Source of the DNA: Hwanghaeella sp965227365 | Lineage (GTDB): Bacteria; Pseudomonadota; Alphaproteobacteria; UBA8366; Aestuariispiraceae | Direction: 5' to 3' | Length of the DNA: 64,000 bases | Assembly: GCF_965227365.1 (NCBI RefSeq) | Contig: NZ_OZ245754.1 | Span: forward strand, 3,658,001-3,722,000 | Part shown: one piece after another, positions 34,844 through 43,897 of the stretch | Layout of the letters: each line of letters starts with the position of its first letter | Numbering within the stretch: position 1 is the first letter of the stretch | Program-made: the position numbers and the translations under genes | Notes under the pieces: generated by a model | Database searches by the model: none | Seen by the model: the letters and a program-made list of their open reading frames with translations, nothing else | What the model was told of the DNA's origin: nothing

Positions 34844-35620
34844 ATGAGGCAACTACTGCTATGTTTGGCCGTGGTCGCGATGGCGATGACGGCAAGTACT
34901 GTCCAAGCCGCCGTTGTCGGTGGCTTCAACGGCGCCGATACCAGGGCGAATGCAGATTATTCAATCGTCGACGGCGTCAACTACACGACTCTGCGCGACG
35001 CGACGATCGACGCCGGCCATTCGATTTCAGGCCTGACCGGAGCCTTCACCGCCGGTTACCTCAATTCCGTCGATGTCTTCATCACGGGGCTGCTGCGGCT
35101 CGACAACGATCCGATCACGCTTTCATCGGCGGAGCAAACCGCATTGACCGCGTGGGTTTCCGCCGGCGGCACCCTTTTCGTGACCGGGGACAATGCGAAT
35201 TTTGATTCCAACACCAATACGTTCCTGAACCTGTTCGGTCTCAACCTGAATTCCACCAGCAGTTCCGGCGGCACCTGGTCGACCGTTGCCGATCCGCTTC
35301 TGGCCGGAATCGTCCTGGGGTCCAGCCTTTCCTTCACCGGCGGCGGCACTCCGATCACCGGCAGCGGCCTGACCGCCCTGGCATCCGATAGCGCTGGTGC
35401 GATTGTCGCTTCCCTGCTCTTCGGAAACGGCCGCGTCATAGCCACCGGTGATGCAAACATGTTCCAGACCGATGCACAGAGCATCCAATTCGCCTTGAAC
35501 GTCTTCGGCAGTTCGACCGGCGTTACCCCGGTGCCTCTGCCCGCCGCGCTGCCGCTGCTCGCCGGAGGGATGATCTGCCTGGGCCTCTTCGCCAGACGCC
35601 GGAACCGGGCCGCGGGCTGA
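34844..35620 (+). CDS. Exported protein with VPLPA-CTERM sorting signal
   Basis: The 258-aa product starts with a signal peptide (MRQLLLCLAVVAMAMTAS...) and ends with a VPLPA-type C-terminal sorting signal from residue 230: VPLPAALPLLAGG, a hydrophobic helix and the basic tail FARRRNRAAG. This tripartite signal belongs to the PEP-CTERM/exosortase class. The middle domain (SVDVFITGLLRLDNDP, AWVSAGGTLFVTGDN, GNGRVIATGDANMF) resembles a GATase1-like fold of unknown role. GGAGGGG precedes the ATG. It is probably surface-exported; an exosortase gene is not in the window. Confidence 0.82.
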   Translation: MRQLLLCLAVVAMAMTASTVQAAVVGGFNGADTRANADYSIVDGVNYTTLRDATIDAGHSISGLTGAFTAGYLNSVDVFITGLLRLDNDPITLSSAEQTALTAWVSAGGTLFVTGDNANFDSNTNTFLNLFGLNLNSTSSSGGTWSTVADPLLAGIVLGSSLSFTGGGTPITGSGLTALASDSAGAIVASLLFGNGRVIATGDANMFQTDAQSIQFALNVFGSSTGVTPVPLPAALPLLAGGMICLGLFARRRNRAAG

Positions 35621-35800
35621 CAAGCCCGGAGCAGTCGTGACTGTATCGGCCTTCCCAGCCCATCGGGGCGGGCGCTCTCGATTCCGTGTTTGCGAATATC
35701 CCGTCCCATGATGGACATTCCGACCCGAACGTGACGCAATGCCCGCCAAACATGCACCTGCCTGCCGGTCGGGCCGACGCAACAATTTGGGGGAAGAGGA

Positions 35801-36484
35801 ATGTCAGAAATCTCCGGTATCAAGGCCTGCGTCTTCGATGCCTACGGCACGCTGTTCGACGTCAACGCCGCGGCCGCGCATCTGAAGGGCGAGTTGGGCG
35901 ACAAGGAAGCGAAACTGGCGGAGATCTGGCGGCTGAAGCAGTTGCAGTATTCCTGGCTGCGGACCCTGATGGAAGGCTGCTATGTGGAGTTCTGGCAGGT
36001 CACCCAGGACGGGCTCGATTTCGCCATGGAAGCGGTCGGTTTGAAGGACGACGCTCTGCGCCAGAAGCTGCTCGACCTGTATTGGAAGTTGGACAGTTAT
36101 CCCGAGGTGCCGGCCATGCTGCAGGCGCTGAAGGATGGCGGTCTGAAGACCGCCATCCTGTCCAACGGGTCGCCGGCCATGCTGGACGGGGCGGTGCAGT
36201 CATCGGGAATCGGCGATCGGCTGGACGCCGTTCTGTCGGTGGACGGGCATCGGTTCTACAAGCCGCGGCCGCAGATCTATGCGATGGTTACCGATCACTT
36301 CAAGATTTCGCCGCAGGAAGTCTGTTTCATGTCCTCGAACGGATGGGATGCCGCCGCCGCGGCCTTTTTCGGTTTCCAGGTCTGCTGGGTGAACCGCACA
36401 GGCCAGCCGCAGGAACGCCTACCGGGCGAACCGAAAAAAATCCTGAAGGATTTGAGCCAACTGCCGCCGCTGTTGGGACTGTAA
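35801..36484 (+). CDS. Haloacid dehalogenase, type II (L-2-haloacid dehalogenase family)
   Basis: The 227-aa HAD-superfamily enzyme has the nucleophile D13 in ACVFDAYGTLFDV, the serine in ILSNGSPAML, the lysine in RFYKPRPQIYAM and the diagnostic FMSSNGWDAAAAAFFGF motif of L-2-haloacid dehalogenases. These remove halide from 2-haloalkanoic acids. Some family members have other substrates. It is followed within 3 bp by the alpha/beta hydrolase gene, so the two are likely co-transcribed. Confidence 0.9.
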   Translation: MSEISGIKACVFDAYGTLFDVNAAAAHLKGELGDKEAKLAEIWRLKQLQYSWLRTLMEGCYVEFWQVTQDGLDFAMEAVGLKDDALRQKLLDLYWKLDSYPEVPAMLQALKDGGLKTAILSNGSPAMLDGAVQSSGIGDRLDAVLSVDGHRFYKPRPQIYAMVTDHFKISPQEVCFMSSNGWDAAAAAFFGFQVCWVNRTGQPQERLPGEPKKILKDLSQLPPLLGL

Positions 36485-36487
36485 GGC

Positions 36488-37366
36488 ATGACGGGAACAG
36501 CAGGGTTCGCGGAACGGAGGTTCCGGGCACAGGATGGGTTGTCACTGTATTTCCGTGACTATGGACCGCAGGACTCGGCGGACACACCGGTGCTGTGCCT
36601 GACCGGTCTGGCCCGGAACTCGAAAGATTTCGCCCCCTTCGCTGCGCGAATCTCCACACAGGGCCGTCGTGTCCTGTGCCTCGACTATCGCGGCCGGGGC
36701 CGGTCCGCTTATGACCCTGATCCGATGAACTATCAGCCGCCAACCTACCTGAACGATATCCGCCATATGCTGGCGGCGCTCGGCCTGCACAAGGTGATCG
36801 TCGCGGGATCCTCGCTGGGCGGCATCCTGGGCATGGCGATGGGGGCGGCCATGCCGACTGCCATCGCCGGGCTGATCCTTAACGATGTCGGTCCGGAGAT
36901 CGATACTGCCGGCTTCGCACGCATCCAGAACTACCTGAAGACGGATCGTCCGCACCGGGACTGGGACGACGCCGTCGCGGACCTGAAGACCATCTTCACG
37001 AATAATAGCTTCACCGAAGAGGAATGGCGGGACGTCGCCGACGGTACCTTCGTGCGGCGGGATGACGGTCTGCTGCATTTCGATTGGGACGTGAACCTGT
37101 ACAAGCCGATCGAGAAGTCGCCCGGCATTCCCGACCTGTGGCCCTATTTCAATAGTGTGCGTCACGTGCCCATACTGGTGTTGCGGGGGGAAAAATCGGA
37201 TATTCTGGTGCCGGACACCGTGGATCGCATGGTTGAACGCCACCCTTCGATCCGGGCCGTCACCGTACCCGGTGCCGGGCATATCCCGACCCTTAAAGAA
37301 CCAGAATCAGTAGAGGCCGTTGATGACTTCCTTGGCAGGATCGCAGAACACCGACCGGGACATTGA
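36488..37366 (+). CDS. Alpha/beta hydrolase
   Basis: The 292-aa alpha/beta-hydrolase shows the oxyanion-hole region VLCLTGLARNSKDF, LDYRGRGRSAYDPDP, the nucleophile elbow VAGSSLGGILGMAMG and the catalytic His in VPGAGHIPTLKEP. The acid is likely in the KSDILVPDTV region. Esterase, lactonase or dehalogenase-like activity is possible. It sits between the dehalogenase gene (3-bp gap) and the dehydratase gene (44-bp overlap), suggesting one transcript. Confidence 0.88.
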   Translation: MTGTAGFAERRFRAQDGLSLYFRDYGPQDSADTPVLCLTGLARNSKDFAPFAARISTQGRRVLCLDYRGRGRSAYDPDPMNYQPPTYLNDIRHMLAALGLHKVIVAGSSLGGILGMAMGAAMPTAIAGLILNDVGPEIDTAGFARIQNYLKTDRPHRDWDDAVADLKTIFTNNSFTEEEWRDVADGTFVRRDDGLLHFDWDVNLYKPIEKSPGIPDLWPYFNSVRHVPILVLRGEKSDILVPDTVDRMVERHPSIRAVTVPGAGHIPTLKEPESVEAVDDFLGRIAEHRPGH

Positions 37367-38369
37367 CCCGAACGCTCCCCCTCGCCCGGACGAATTGCCG
37401 ACGGTCGCGGATGTGAAGGCGGCACGGCAGCGCATCGCGGGCGCCGCGGTGCGGACACCGATGCTGGAATCGATCCTGCTGAACCAGCGCCTGGGCGGCC
37501 GCCTACTAATCAAACCGGAATGTCTGCAGAAGACCGGAAGCTTCAAGTTTCGCGGCGCCTACAACAAGCTGTCATCGCTGAGCGATGCGGAAAAGGCCTG
37601 CGGGGTCGTCGCCTATTCCTCCGGCAACCATGCCCAGGGCGTCGCCGCGGCTGCGCAGATGCTGGGGATCGACGCCACCATCGTCATGCCGGCGGACGCC
37701 CCCGCCATCAAGCTCGCCAATACGCGCGCCTATGGCGCCAATGTGATCACCTATGACCGGTTCACCGAAAACCGCGAAGCGATCGGCAATGCGATCGCTT
37801 CGGAAAAAGGCGCGGTGCTGGTCGCGCCCTATGACGACCCTTATGTGATGGCCGGTCAGGGGACGATCGGCTACGAGATCGCAGAACAGGTCAAGGAGTT
37901 GGGCGCGGTCCCGGATGCTGTCCTGGTCAATTGCGGCGGGGGAGGCTTGATCTCGGGCACCGCCCTGGCGCTGTCCGACGCCATGCCGGGTCTGCCGGTC
38001 TACGCGGTTGAACCGGCCCTGTTCGACGATACCAAACGCTCGCTCGAAAGCGGCAATCGGGAAAAGGTGCCGCCGGAAGCGCGTTCGATCTGCGATGCCC
38101 TGCTGGCGCCGATGCCGGGCCGCCTGACCTTCGCGTTGAACAAGAAACTGCTGGCGGGCGGTTTCGGCGTCACCGACGACGAGGTGCGCGAGGCGATGCG
38201 GGTCGCCTTCACCGAACTGAAGCTGGTAGTGGAACCGGGCGGTGCGGTGTCGCTGGCCGCCATCCTGTCCGGAAAGATCGATATCGAGGGCAAGACCCTG
38301 GTCGCGGTCGTTTCCGGCGGCAACGTGGACCCGGCGCAGTTCGCCGAAATCCTGGCGGAGGGCAGCTGA
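37323..38369 (+). CDS. Threonine/serine dehydratase (fold-type II PLP enzyme)
   Basis: The 348-aa protein has the PLP lysine in QKTGSFKFRGAYNKL, the asparagine loop SSGNHAQGVA, the phosphate-binding GGGGLISG and the C-terminal VSGGN. It should deaminate threonine or serine to the 2-oxo acid; a serine racemase or 3-hydroxyaspartate dehydratase role is also possible. There is no C-terminal ACT domain, so no isoleucine feedback is expected. ATG 37323 is preferred over TTG 37320. The gene overlaps the hydrolase gene by 44 bp. Confidence 0.9.
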   Translation: MTSLAGSQNTDRDIDPNAPPRPDELPTVADVKAARQRIAGAAVRTPMLESILLNQRLGGRLLIKPECLQKTGSFKFRGAYNKLSSLSDAEKACGVVAYSSGNHAQGVAAAAQMLGIDATIVMPADAPAIKLANTRAYGANVITYDRFTENREAIGNAIASEKGAVLVAPYDDPYVMAGQGTIGYEIAEQVKELGAVPDAVLVNCGGGGLISGTALALSDAMPGLPVYAVEPALFDDTKRSLESGNREKVPPEARSICDALLAPMPGRLTFALNKKLLAGGFGVTDDEVREAMRVAFTELKLVVEPGGAVSLAAILSGKIDIEGKTLVAVVSGGNVDPAQFAEILAEGS

Positions 38370-38393
38370 CGTCGGCGGGACCTGATCCCGCCC

Positions 38394-38921
38394 CTAACCC
38401 TTGTTGGCCAGGGCGGCGGGCTTGATGACGTTGCCGCCCTCCGGTTCCGAATCCGCCGGCTTGGCGGCGCCTTCGATACCGACCGGCTTGATCCCGGCAA
38501 CTTCCTTCTTCGCCTCTTCGCCCGCTTCGGTCTTCGGCGTCAGATCCACGCGTTTGCAAAGCCCCTGGATGAAGGCGCCCGCCTCGATAGCCAGCGCTTC
38601 ATGGACGATATCGCCGGTCACCTTGGCGCTGGAATAGAGTTTGACGAGGGATGCCTGTATCGAGCCGTTCACCGTGCCCGACACCATCACCTCATCCGCG
38701 TAGATCGCGCCGTTCACCGCCGCCTCCGGCCCGATCGTCAGTTTCCCGGTGCGGATATCCCCATCCACATGACCGTCGACCTGGATATCCCCTTCGCTTT
38801 CCATGTCGCCGGTAATGCGAAGATTGGCGGAGACGATGGAGGGCGCGAAGACTTTCTTCTCGGCCATCGGCGCTTTCCCGGACCGGGAAGCGTTTCCCTT
38901 GGATTTAGAACCGCCGAACAT
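38394..38921 (-). CDS. Bactofilin
   Basis: The 175-aa cytoskeletal protein has the bactofilin beta-helix core (about 30-120, with repeated hexapeptide-like units such as ITGDMESEGDIQVDGHVDGD and VNGAIYADEVMVSGTVNGS). The flanking tails are charged and of low complexity. It polymerises without nucleotide and often recruits wall enzymes. ATG 38921 is chosen because GGAGG stands 9 bases upstream; the frame is open 13 codons further. The upstream neighbour on the same strand is an M23 peptidase, a pairing known for bactofilins such as CcmA with Csd1. Confidence 0.92.
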   Translation of the reverse strand: MFGGSKSKGNASRSGKAPMAEKKVFAPSIVSANLRITGDMESEGDIQVDGHVDGDIRTGKLTIGPEAAVNGAIYADEVMVSGTVNGSIQASLVKLYSSAKVTGDIVHEALAIEAGAFIQGLCKRVDLTPKTEAGEEAKKEVAGIKPVGIEGAAKPADSEPEGGNVIKPAALANKG

Positions 38922-39014
38922 TGATCGGATCCTCCGCCATTGTTGTTTGTCCCGGCTCAACGCCGGATTGGCCGCAAGGTCCAGCTTGAAGCCGGCCCTT
39001 GGACCTTGCCCTTG

Positions 39015-41141
39015 CTAGCCTTTGAACGCCAATCGTCCCGCTTCAAAGAACGGGGCCGGGTCGACCGGCTTGCCGTTCACTATGATCTCGTAATGAATAT
39101 GCGGACCGGTGCTGCGGCCGGTACTGCCCATCTTCGCGATCTGAAAACGGTGCGGGACGGTATCGCCCTTCTTCACCAGGATCGTGTGGAGATGCGCATA
39201 ACGCGTCTTGATCCCGCAACCATGGTCGATGACAACGGACTTACCGTATTTGCCGTCACGACCGGCATAGATCACCTCGCCCGGCGCCGTCGCATAGATC
39301 GGCGTTTTCGGCCAACCGGCCAGATCGACGCCCTTGTGCATCGCCATCTTACCGTTGATCGGATCGCGCCTCTTACCGAACCGGCTGGTGAAGTGATAGT
39401 TGTCGACCGGCGGGATCCAGGGCGCGCAGGCCAATACCTCTTCCAGCAAGCTCCACCGTTCCGCCTTGTCGGAAAGGGTCGCGACATTGACCTCCAGGTC
39501 CTGCGCGGATCCGCCCTCGAAATCCAGGGCGAAGAACGGTCCGCCCTGCCCTTCGGAAACCGGCGCGCCAAGCGCCTCCATCTCTTCCGGGCCCAGGCCC
39601 GCAAGGGTCAGCATCCGTTCGGCGCGCTTGATCTGCTGATCGGTTTTGTCGATCAGGGCGACGACGACGTCCTCCTGGCTCTTGTGTAGGTCACGGATCG
39701 TCGCCAACAGCCGCCGAGTCGTTTCGACCGGGCCGTCCGCGCCTTCTTGTTCCTTCGTCTCGACACCGGCGACCGCGCCCAGTTCCGCCACGACGTCTTC
39801 GAGGGTCCGCTCGGCCTCGGCCTTTTCCTCGCGGGTCTTGCGGATATCGTTGAGCACGGCGCTGACCGCCACCTCCAGCGCGGCGACCGCATCGTGCGAC
39901 TGGGTCAGCTGCGCTTCACCCGCCACCGTGTCGTCCGTTACCTCGTCGATCTTCGAGGCAAGCGAGGCCAACCGGTTCTCGATCCCGGTCTGGCGGTGGC
40001 GCGATCCGGCAAGAAGCCGGCCGACTTCGGCCAGCTTGCGGGATGTGTCTTCCTTGACCTTTTCCGCATTGGCCCGGGCGTCACGCGCCTCATCCAGCCG
40101 GCGTTCCATCGCGGCCAGATTGATCGCCAACCCGTCGCCGCGGTTGCGCGCCTCCAGCAGGGACTTCTCGAGTACGGCAACACGGGAAGCGAGGCCCTGG
40201 CGCGCCTGTTCGATCGTGTCGCGGCCGGCCATGACGGTCCGTAGGTCGGCCCGCGTCTGGCGCAGATCACGGGAAAGGTCCCCGACCCGCGTGCGGCTTT
40301 CCAGCAACTGCATGTCCAGTTCCGCCAAGCGGTTTTCCAGCTTGTTGCGCTCACTTTCGACAGATTGTTTCTGCTTGCTCAGCGTATCGACCCGGGCGGC
40401 CATTTCCTTGACGCTGACGGCAAGGTCGGTTTCCCGCTCGCGCGTCTCGCTCAAGGCCTGACGCAACAGATCGATGCGGTCATGCAGGACCTGGCGCGAG
40501 GCGATGATCCGGGCGCGGTCCGGGTCATCCGTATCCACATCGACATTGATCTGTTCGACGATGCTGCTGAGCTTGATGTTCAGGTCGTCGATCGCGCCCA
40601 ACTCGTTGCGCAATTCCTGCAGGTCGTGGGCGGACACCGTGCTGCCGTCGCCATGCTTGCTGGCCCGCGCCGCAAGCGACTTGGTCGCGCCGGCAATCTG
40701 CTGCTGATAGGTCGTCAGGTCGTCGCGCAGGTCTTCGATCGCCAGTTTGGCTTCACCGATTTCGCGGTGTTTTTCGTCGATCACGGTTTTTTGCCAGTAG
40801 GCCGTCCCGCTGACGCCCGCGGCCCAGAACCCGACCGCCAGGCAAATCCCGGCGACGCCCATCTGAAGCCGGCTGGAAAGCCGCATGTAGCGGACGGTGC
40901 CGTCCGACCGCAGGATCAGTTCCCGTTCCCTGAACACCCTGCGGAAAAACATACCGAGACGACTGTGCTCGGCCTCATCGTCCTGCCCGAACGAAGACTT
41001 CCCGATTGAAGAATCCAAAACCGTCTGCCCCTCAACAACAGCGCGCCGACGCCCCCCATCCGAACGCCGAAACGCAGTTTCCCAAAAACACCAAGAATCC
41101 CCACCCGCGAAACGCGCCGCGGTGCGTGGATCCCCATTCAT
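39015..41141 (-). CDS. M23-family metallopeptidase with long coiled coil
   Basis: The 708-aa protein has one N-terminal transmembrane helix (about 94-113), a very long periplasmic coiled coil (about 120-500) and a C-terminal LytM/M23 domain. Zinc ligands are visible as His and Asp in MAMHKGVDLAGWP and His in TGPHIHYEI, with YAHLH between. It should be a peptidoglycan endopeptidase or a catalytic partner of bactofilin-guided wall growth. The start at 41141 is uncertain; MFFRRVFRERELILRSDG (residue 64) also looks like a family N-terminus. It is 93 bp upstream of bactofilin. Confidence 0.9.
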   Translation of the reverse strand: MNGDPRTAARFAGGDSWCFWETAFRRSDGGRRRAVVEGQTVLDSSIGKSSFGQDDEAEHSRLGMFFRRVFRERELILRSDGTVRYMRLSSRLQMGVAGICLAVGFWAAGVSGTAYWQKTVIDEKHREIGEAKLAIEDLRDDLTTYQQQIAGATKSLAARASKHGDGSTVSAHDLQELRNELGAIDDLNIKLSSIVEQINVDVDTDDPDRARIIASRQVLHDRIDLLRQALSETRERETDLAVSVKEMAARVDTLSKQKQSVESERNKLENRLAELDMQLLESRTRVGDLSRDLRQTRADLRTVMAGRDTIEQARQGLASRVAVLEKSLLEARNRGDGLAINLAAMERRLDEARDARANAEKVKEDTSRKLAEVGRLLAGSRHRQTGIENRLASLASKIDEVTDDTVAGEAQLTQSHDAVAALEVAVSAVLNDIRKTREEKAEAERTLEDVVAELGAVAGVETKEQEGADGPVETTRRLLATIRDLHKSQEDVVVALIDKTDQQIKRAERMLTLAGLGPEEMEALGAPVSEGQGGPFFALDFEGGSAQDLEVNVATLSDKAERWSLLEEVLACAPWIPPVDNYHFTSRFGKRRDPINGKMAMHKGVDLAGWPKTPIYATAPGEVIYAGRDGKYGKSVVIDHGCGIKTRYAHLHTILVKKGDTVPHRFQIAKMGSTGRSTGPHIHYEIIVNGKPVDPAPFFEAGRLAFKG

Positions 41142-41427
41142 TCGTCACTTTCTTTCGCCGTAGGGGCTTCTAACGGCCCCTGACGGCGGAAAACTACCGG
41201 ATTTTTACGGAAAAAGCCAGTTCTTACACCGGCGTGCGACCGCCCCGGAGGGCATTGGGAACTGTCTGAAACTACCGGGTTTTCGAGATCGTCACGTAAG
41301 GCGACCCTGGCCGGTGGGACGCCAAATTCTTCTGCAGGGTCTGGCGGTGAAGACGACTGCCCCGGTCTCGGCACCGGATCGTGCCGAGAATTCAAAGCAC
41401 GGGATACCCCATGTCTTCGATGACGCG
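41142..41427. other. Gene-free interval
   Basis: The 286 bp between the M23 peptidase start and the end of the FAH-family gene contain no recognisable gene. The promoter of the peptidase-bactofilin operon is expected here. No clear operator or terminator was seen. Confidence 0.45.
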
Positions 41428-42270
41428 CTAGATGGCGGATACTTGCTGCCTTTGCTCGCCCAGCCCTTCTATCCCGAGACGCATCGTATCCCCGGGTTTC
41501 AAGAAACGGTTGGGTGTCATGCCCAATCCAACACCCGGCGGCGTTCCCGTCGTGACGATGTCTCCCGGTTCCAGCACCATGAACTGGCTGATGTAAGACA
41601 CAAGTTTCGCGATCGGAAAAATCATGTCGTCGGTGTTGCTGTCCTGCACCCGGTCGCCATTCACCTCCAGCCATAGCTTCAGATTTTGCGGATCGCCAAT
41701 TTCATCGGCGGTCACAAGCCACGGACCGATCGGTCCGAATGTCGGGCAACACTTGCCCTTCATCCACTGGCCTCCACGTTCGATCTGAAACGCACGCTCG
41801 GACACGTCATTGCAAATCATGTAGCCAAAGATGTACCCCAAGGCCTCTTCTTCACCGACATAGGACGCGCGCTTTCCGATTACAAAGGCGAGCTCAACTT
41901 CCCAGTCGAGTTTGGTGGATCCTTTCGGCTGAACAACATCGTCATTCGGCCCGCTGATACAGGAAGAGGCCTTGTTGAACAGAATCGGCTCGTCGGGAAT
42001 CGGAGCGTTGGTTTCAATCGCGTGTTGAACGTAATTCAATCCGACCGCGATAAAATTCCCGGTCCGCGCCATGCATGCTCCAATGCGGGGTTCGCCCGTC
42101 ACTATTGGCGCGTCATCGACCGCGTCCTGACTGATTCCAATCAGGGAGCCAGAGGCGACGGCCTGCGGATCGATATCGGTCACCAAGGCCGAAATATCCC
42201 GTATGGCGCCATCGCTTCCCAGACAACCGGGCTTTTCTTCACCAACAGCACCAAATCGCAAAAACTTCAT
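41428..42270 (-). CDS. Fumarylacetoacetate hydrolase family protein
   Basis: The 280-aa FAH-fold enzyme shows IAVGLNYVQHAIE, the metal-binding acidic cluster in KLDWEVELAFVIGK, CNDVSERAFQ, GKCCPTFGPIGPWLVT and the C-terminal GDIVTTGTPPGVG. Family members hydrolyse or decarboxylate 2,4-dioxo acids, acylpyruvates or 2-hydroxymuconate-derived acids with Mg or Mn. It is the distal gene of an IclR-controlled operon with an ABC importer, which suggests catabolism of an imported aromatic-type or oxo-acid compound. Confidence 0.9.
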   Translation of the reverse strand: MKFLRFGAVGEEKPGCLGSDGAIRDISALVTDIDPQAVASGSLIGISQDAVDDAPIVTGEPRIGACMARTGNFIAVGLNYVQHAIETNAPIPDEPILFNKASSCISGPNDDVVQPKGSTKLDWEVELAFVIGKRASYVGEEEALGYIFGYMICNDVSERAFQIERGGQWMKGKCCPTFGPIGPWLVTADEIGDPQNLKLWLEVNGDRVQDSNTDDMIFPIAKLVSYISQFMVLEPGDIVTTGTPPGVGLGMTPNRFLKPGDTMRLGIEGLGEQRQQVSAI

Positions 42271-42309
42271 TTTTCTTTTCCCCTTATATTCAGTCGGCCG
42301 GCACTCTCG

Positions 42310-42984
42310 TCATTGCTGTGTGCAGACGTATTCCAAGCGATAGATTGTCGATTGTGGCGCTCCATTCACACCGAAGGCGATTAATGCGTCGTCCGATAAG
42401 ACCTGTTCGCACACATGAGTGATCTCTTCGCGGCGTGCCGCCTCTACGAGAATCGCCCAACCCGGCATTTCCGTCCCGCCGTCCCGTTGTTTACGCTCCT
42501 TGGTCGGAGTGTCGCTTATCGACATGTCCGTCTCGCAGAGATGAACCCCCGCTATCCCCTTGATCGCTGAAACCGGATCAAGCGCATGCTGCACGAGATC
42601 ACTCGCGAACCGATCCGCATCGGACGCTTCGCATCGTATTGTGAGTAGATAACCACCCATCCCCGGACCTTTGGAATAACGAACACGCTGGATCGACCGC
42701 GCGACGTTCCGAAAGTGTTTAACCGTACTCAAGGTCCAGGGCGTCGGGTTATTCAGGCGCGTGAGATACTCCTTCCCAGCAAGCGCATCCAAATCCTCAG
42801 CCTCATACAGGGTGAAGAACTCCGGCGCGCCCGCTTCGGCAATGTAACGACGCCCACGCGCGATACCCTTGACCGCGGCGCGCTCGGGCATGTGCTCATG
42901 GAGGTGCCACCAATAGAATTCATCGCGTCCTTCATCGGCAATATCGTGCCAGATTGAGACGACCGCCTTCCCTGCGAACGTCAT
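42310..42984 (-). CDS. Dimeric alpha/beta-barrel (Dabb/EthD-like) protein
   Basis: The 224-aa protein appears to hold two ferredoxin-like halves. The first (EFYWWHLHEHMPERAAVKG, FFTLYEAEDLDALAGKEYL) resembles EthD or related dimeric alpha/beta-barrel domains; the second starts near 115. Such proteins can be small isomerases, decyclases or monooxygenases in degradative operons. The function here is unknown. The ATG 42984 is preferred for its AAGGAAG site; an upstream ATG (42999) is less well placed. It lies 31 bp downstream of the ABC ATPase gene. Confidence 0.55.
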   Translation of the reverse strand: MTFAGKAVVSIWHDIADEGRDEFYWWHLHEHMPERAAVKGIARGRRYIAEAGAPEFFTLYEAEDLDALAGKEYLTRLNNPTPWTLSTVKHFRNVARSIQRVRYSKGPGMGGYLLTIRCEASDADRFASDLVQHALDPVSAIKGIAGVHLCETDMSISDTPTKERKQRDGGTEMPGWAILVEAARREEITHVCEQVLSDDALIAFGVNGAPQSTIYRLEYVCTQQ

Positions 42985-43015
42985 TTCGCTTCCTTTCATC
43001 TTCAGTGCATAGCGG

Positions 43016-43876
43016 TCAGAAACCGGAGCTACGTCCACCGCCCTGAAGCACACCTTTGTCCAGAAAAATATCCGTGATCTGATCGACCGCGGCGTCGAAA
43101 ACCGGCGACTTGCGGGCGGCGAGCCCTCGAGGACGCGGCAGGTCTATGGGGATGATCGTTTCCACCCTACCGGGCCTTGGCGACATAACGACGACCCGGT
43201 CCGCCAGAAGCACGGCTTCATCAATGGAATGCGTGATGAATAGCACTGTTTTCTTCGTTGCCAGCCACAGTTCTTCCAAATCAATGCGCAATTGTTCCCG
43301 GGTCAGCGCATCAAGAGCACCGAACGGTTCATCCATCATCAAGAGCGGTGGGTCGTGGATCAACGCTCTGACGATACCGGCGCGTTGCTGCATGCCGCCT
43401 GACAGTTCATGCGGAAACCGGTCCTCGAAACCCGCCAGCCCCACCGACGCCAGCAGTCTTCTGGCTTGCTGTTCATAATCCGCCGGTCGCAACCCGCGCA
43501 TTTCGACCTGCAGCAATACGTTCTGAAGGACATTCCGCCATTCAAGCAGGACGGCTTTCTGGAAGACGATACCAAGGTTGGTGATCGCCCCTTGAACGGT
43601 TTGACCATCGACCGAAATCGTACCATCGGTCGGCATCGCGAGGCCCGCTATAAGCCGCATCAATGTTGATTTTCCGCATCCGGACGGACCAACAATGGCC
43701 ACGAATTCCGATCGGGCAATCGATAGATCCACCCCTTCCAGCGCGACGGTCTCCACCTTTCCCCGGCTGAAGACCTTGGATGCGCCATCGATTCTAATGC
43801 TAATTTCTTCTTCGGACGGGGCCGAGGCCCTGGACGATTCCAGGGGCTCGGCCGCGACTCTCACACTATTCGTCAT
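43016..43876 (-). CDS. ABC transporter ATP-binding protein (NitT/TauT type)
   Basis: The 286-aa ATPase has Walker A VGPSGCGKSTLMRL, the Q-loop in IVFQKAVLLEWRNV, the signature LSGGMQQRAGIVRAL, Walker B LLMMDEPFGALD and the H-loop THSIDEAV. Its closest functional types import nitrate, sulfonates or aromatic precursors. It follows the binding protein and permease genes in the same operon and provides energy for import. Confidence 0.93.
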   Translation of the reverse strand: MTNSVRVAAEPLESSRASAPSEEEISIRIDGASKVFSRGKVETVALEGVDLSIARSEFVAIVGPSGCGKSTLMRLIAGLAMPTDGTISVDGQTVQGAITNLGIVFQKAVLLEWRNVLQNVLLQVEMRGLRPADYEQQARRLLASVGLAGFEDRFPHELSGGMQQRAGIVRALIHDPPLLMMDEPFGALDALTREQLRIDLEELWLATKKTVLFITHSIDEAVLLADRVVVMSPRPGRVETIIPIDLPRPRGLAARKSPVFDAAVDQITDIFLDKGVLQGGGRSSGF

Positions 43877-43897
43877 ATTTGCCTCGGACCGCCGAAG

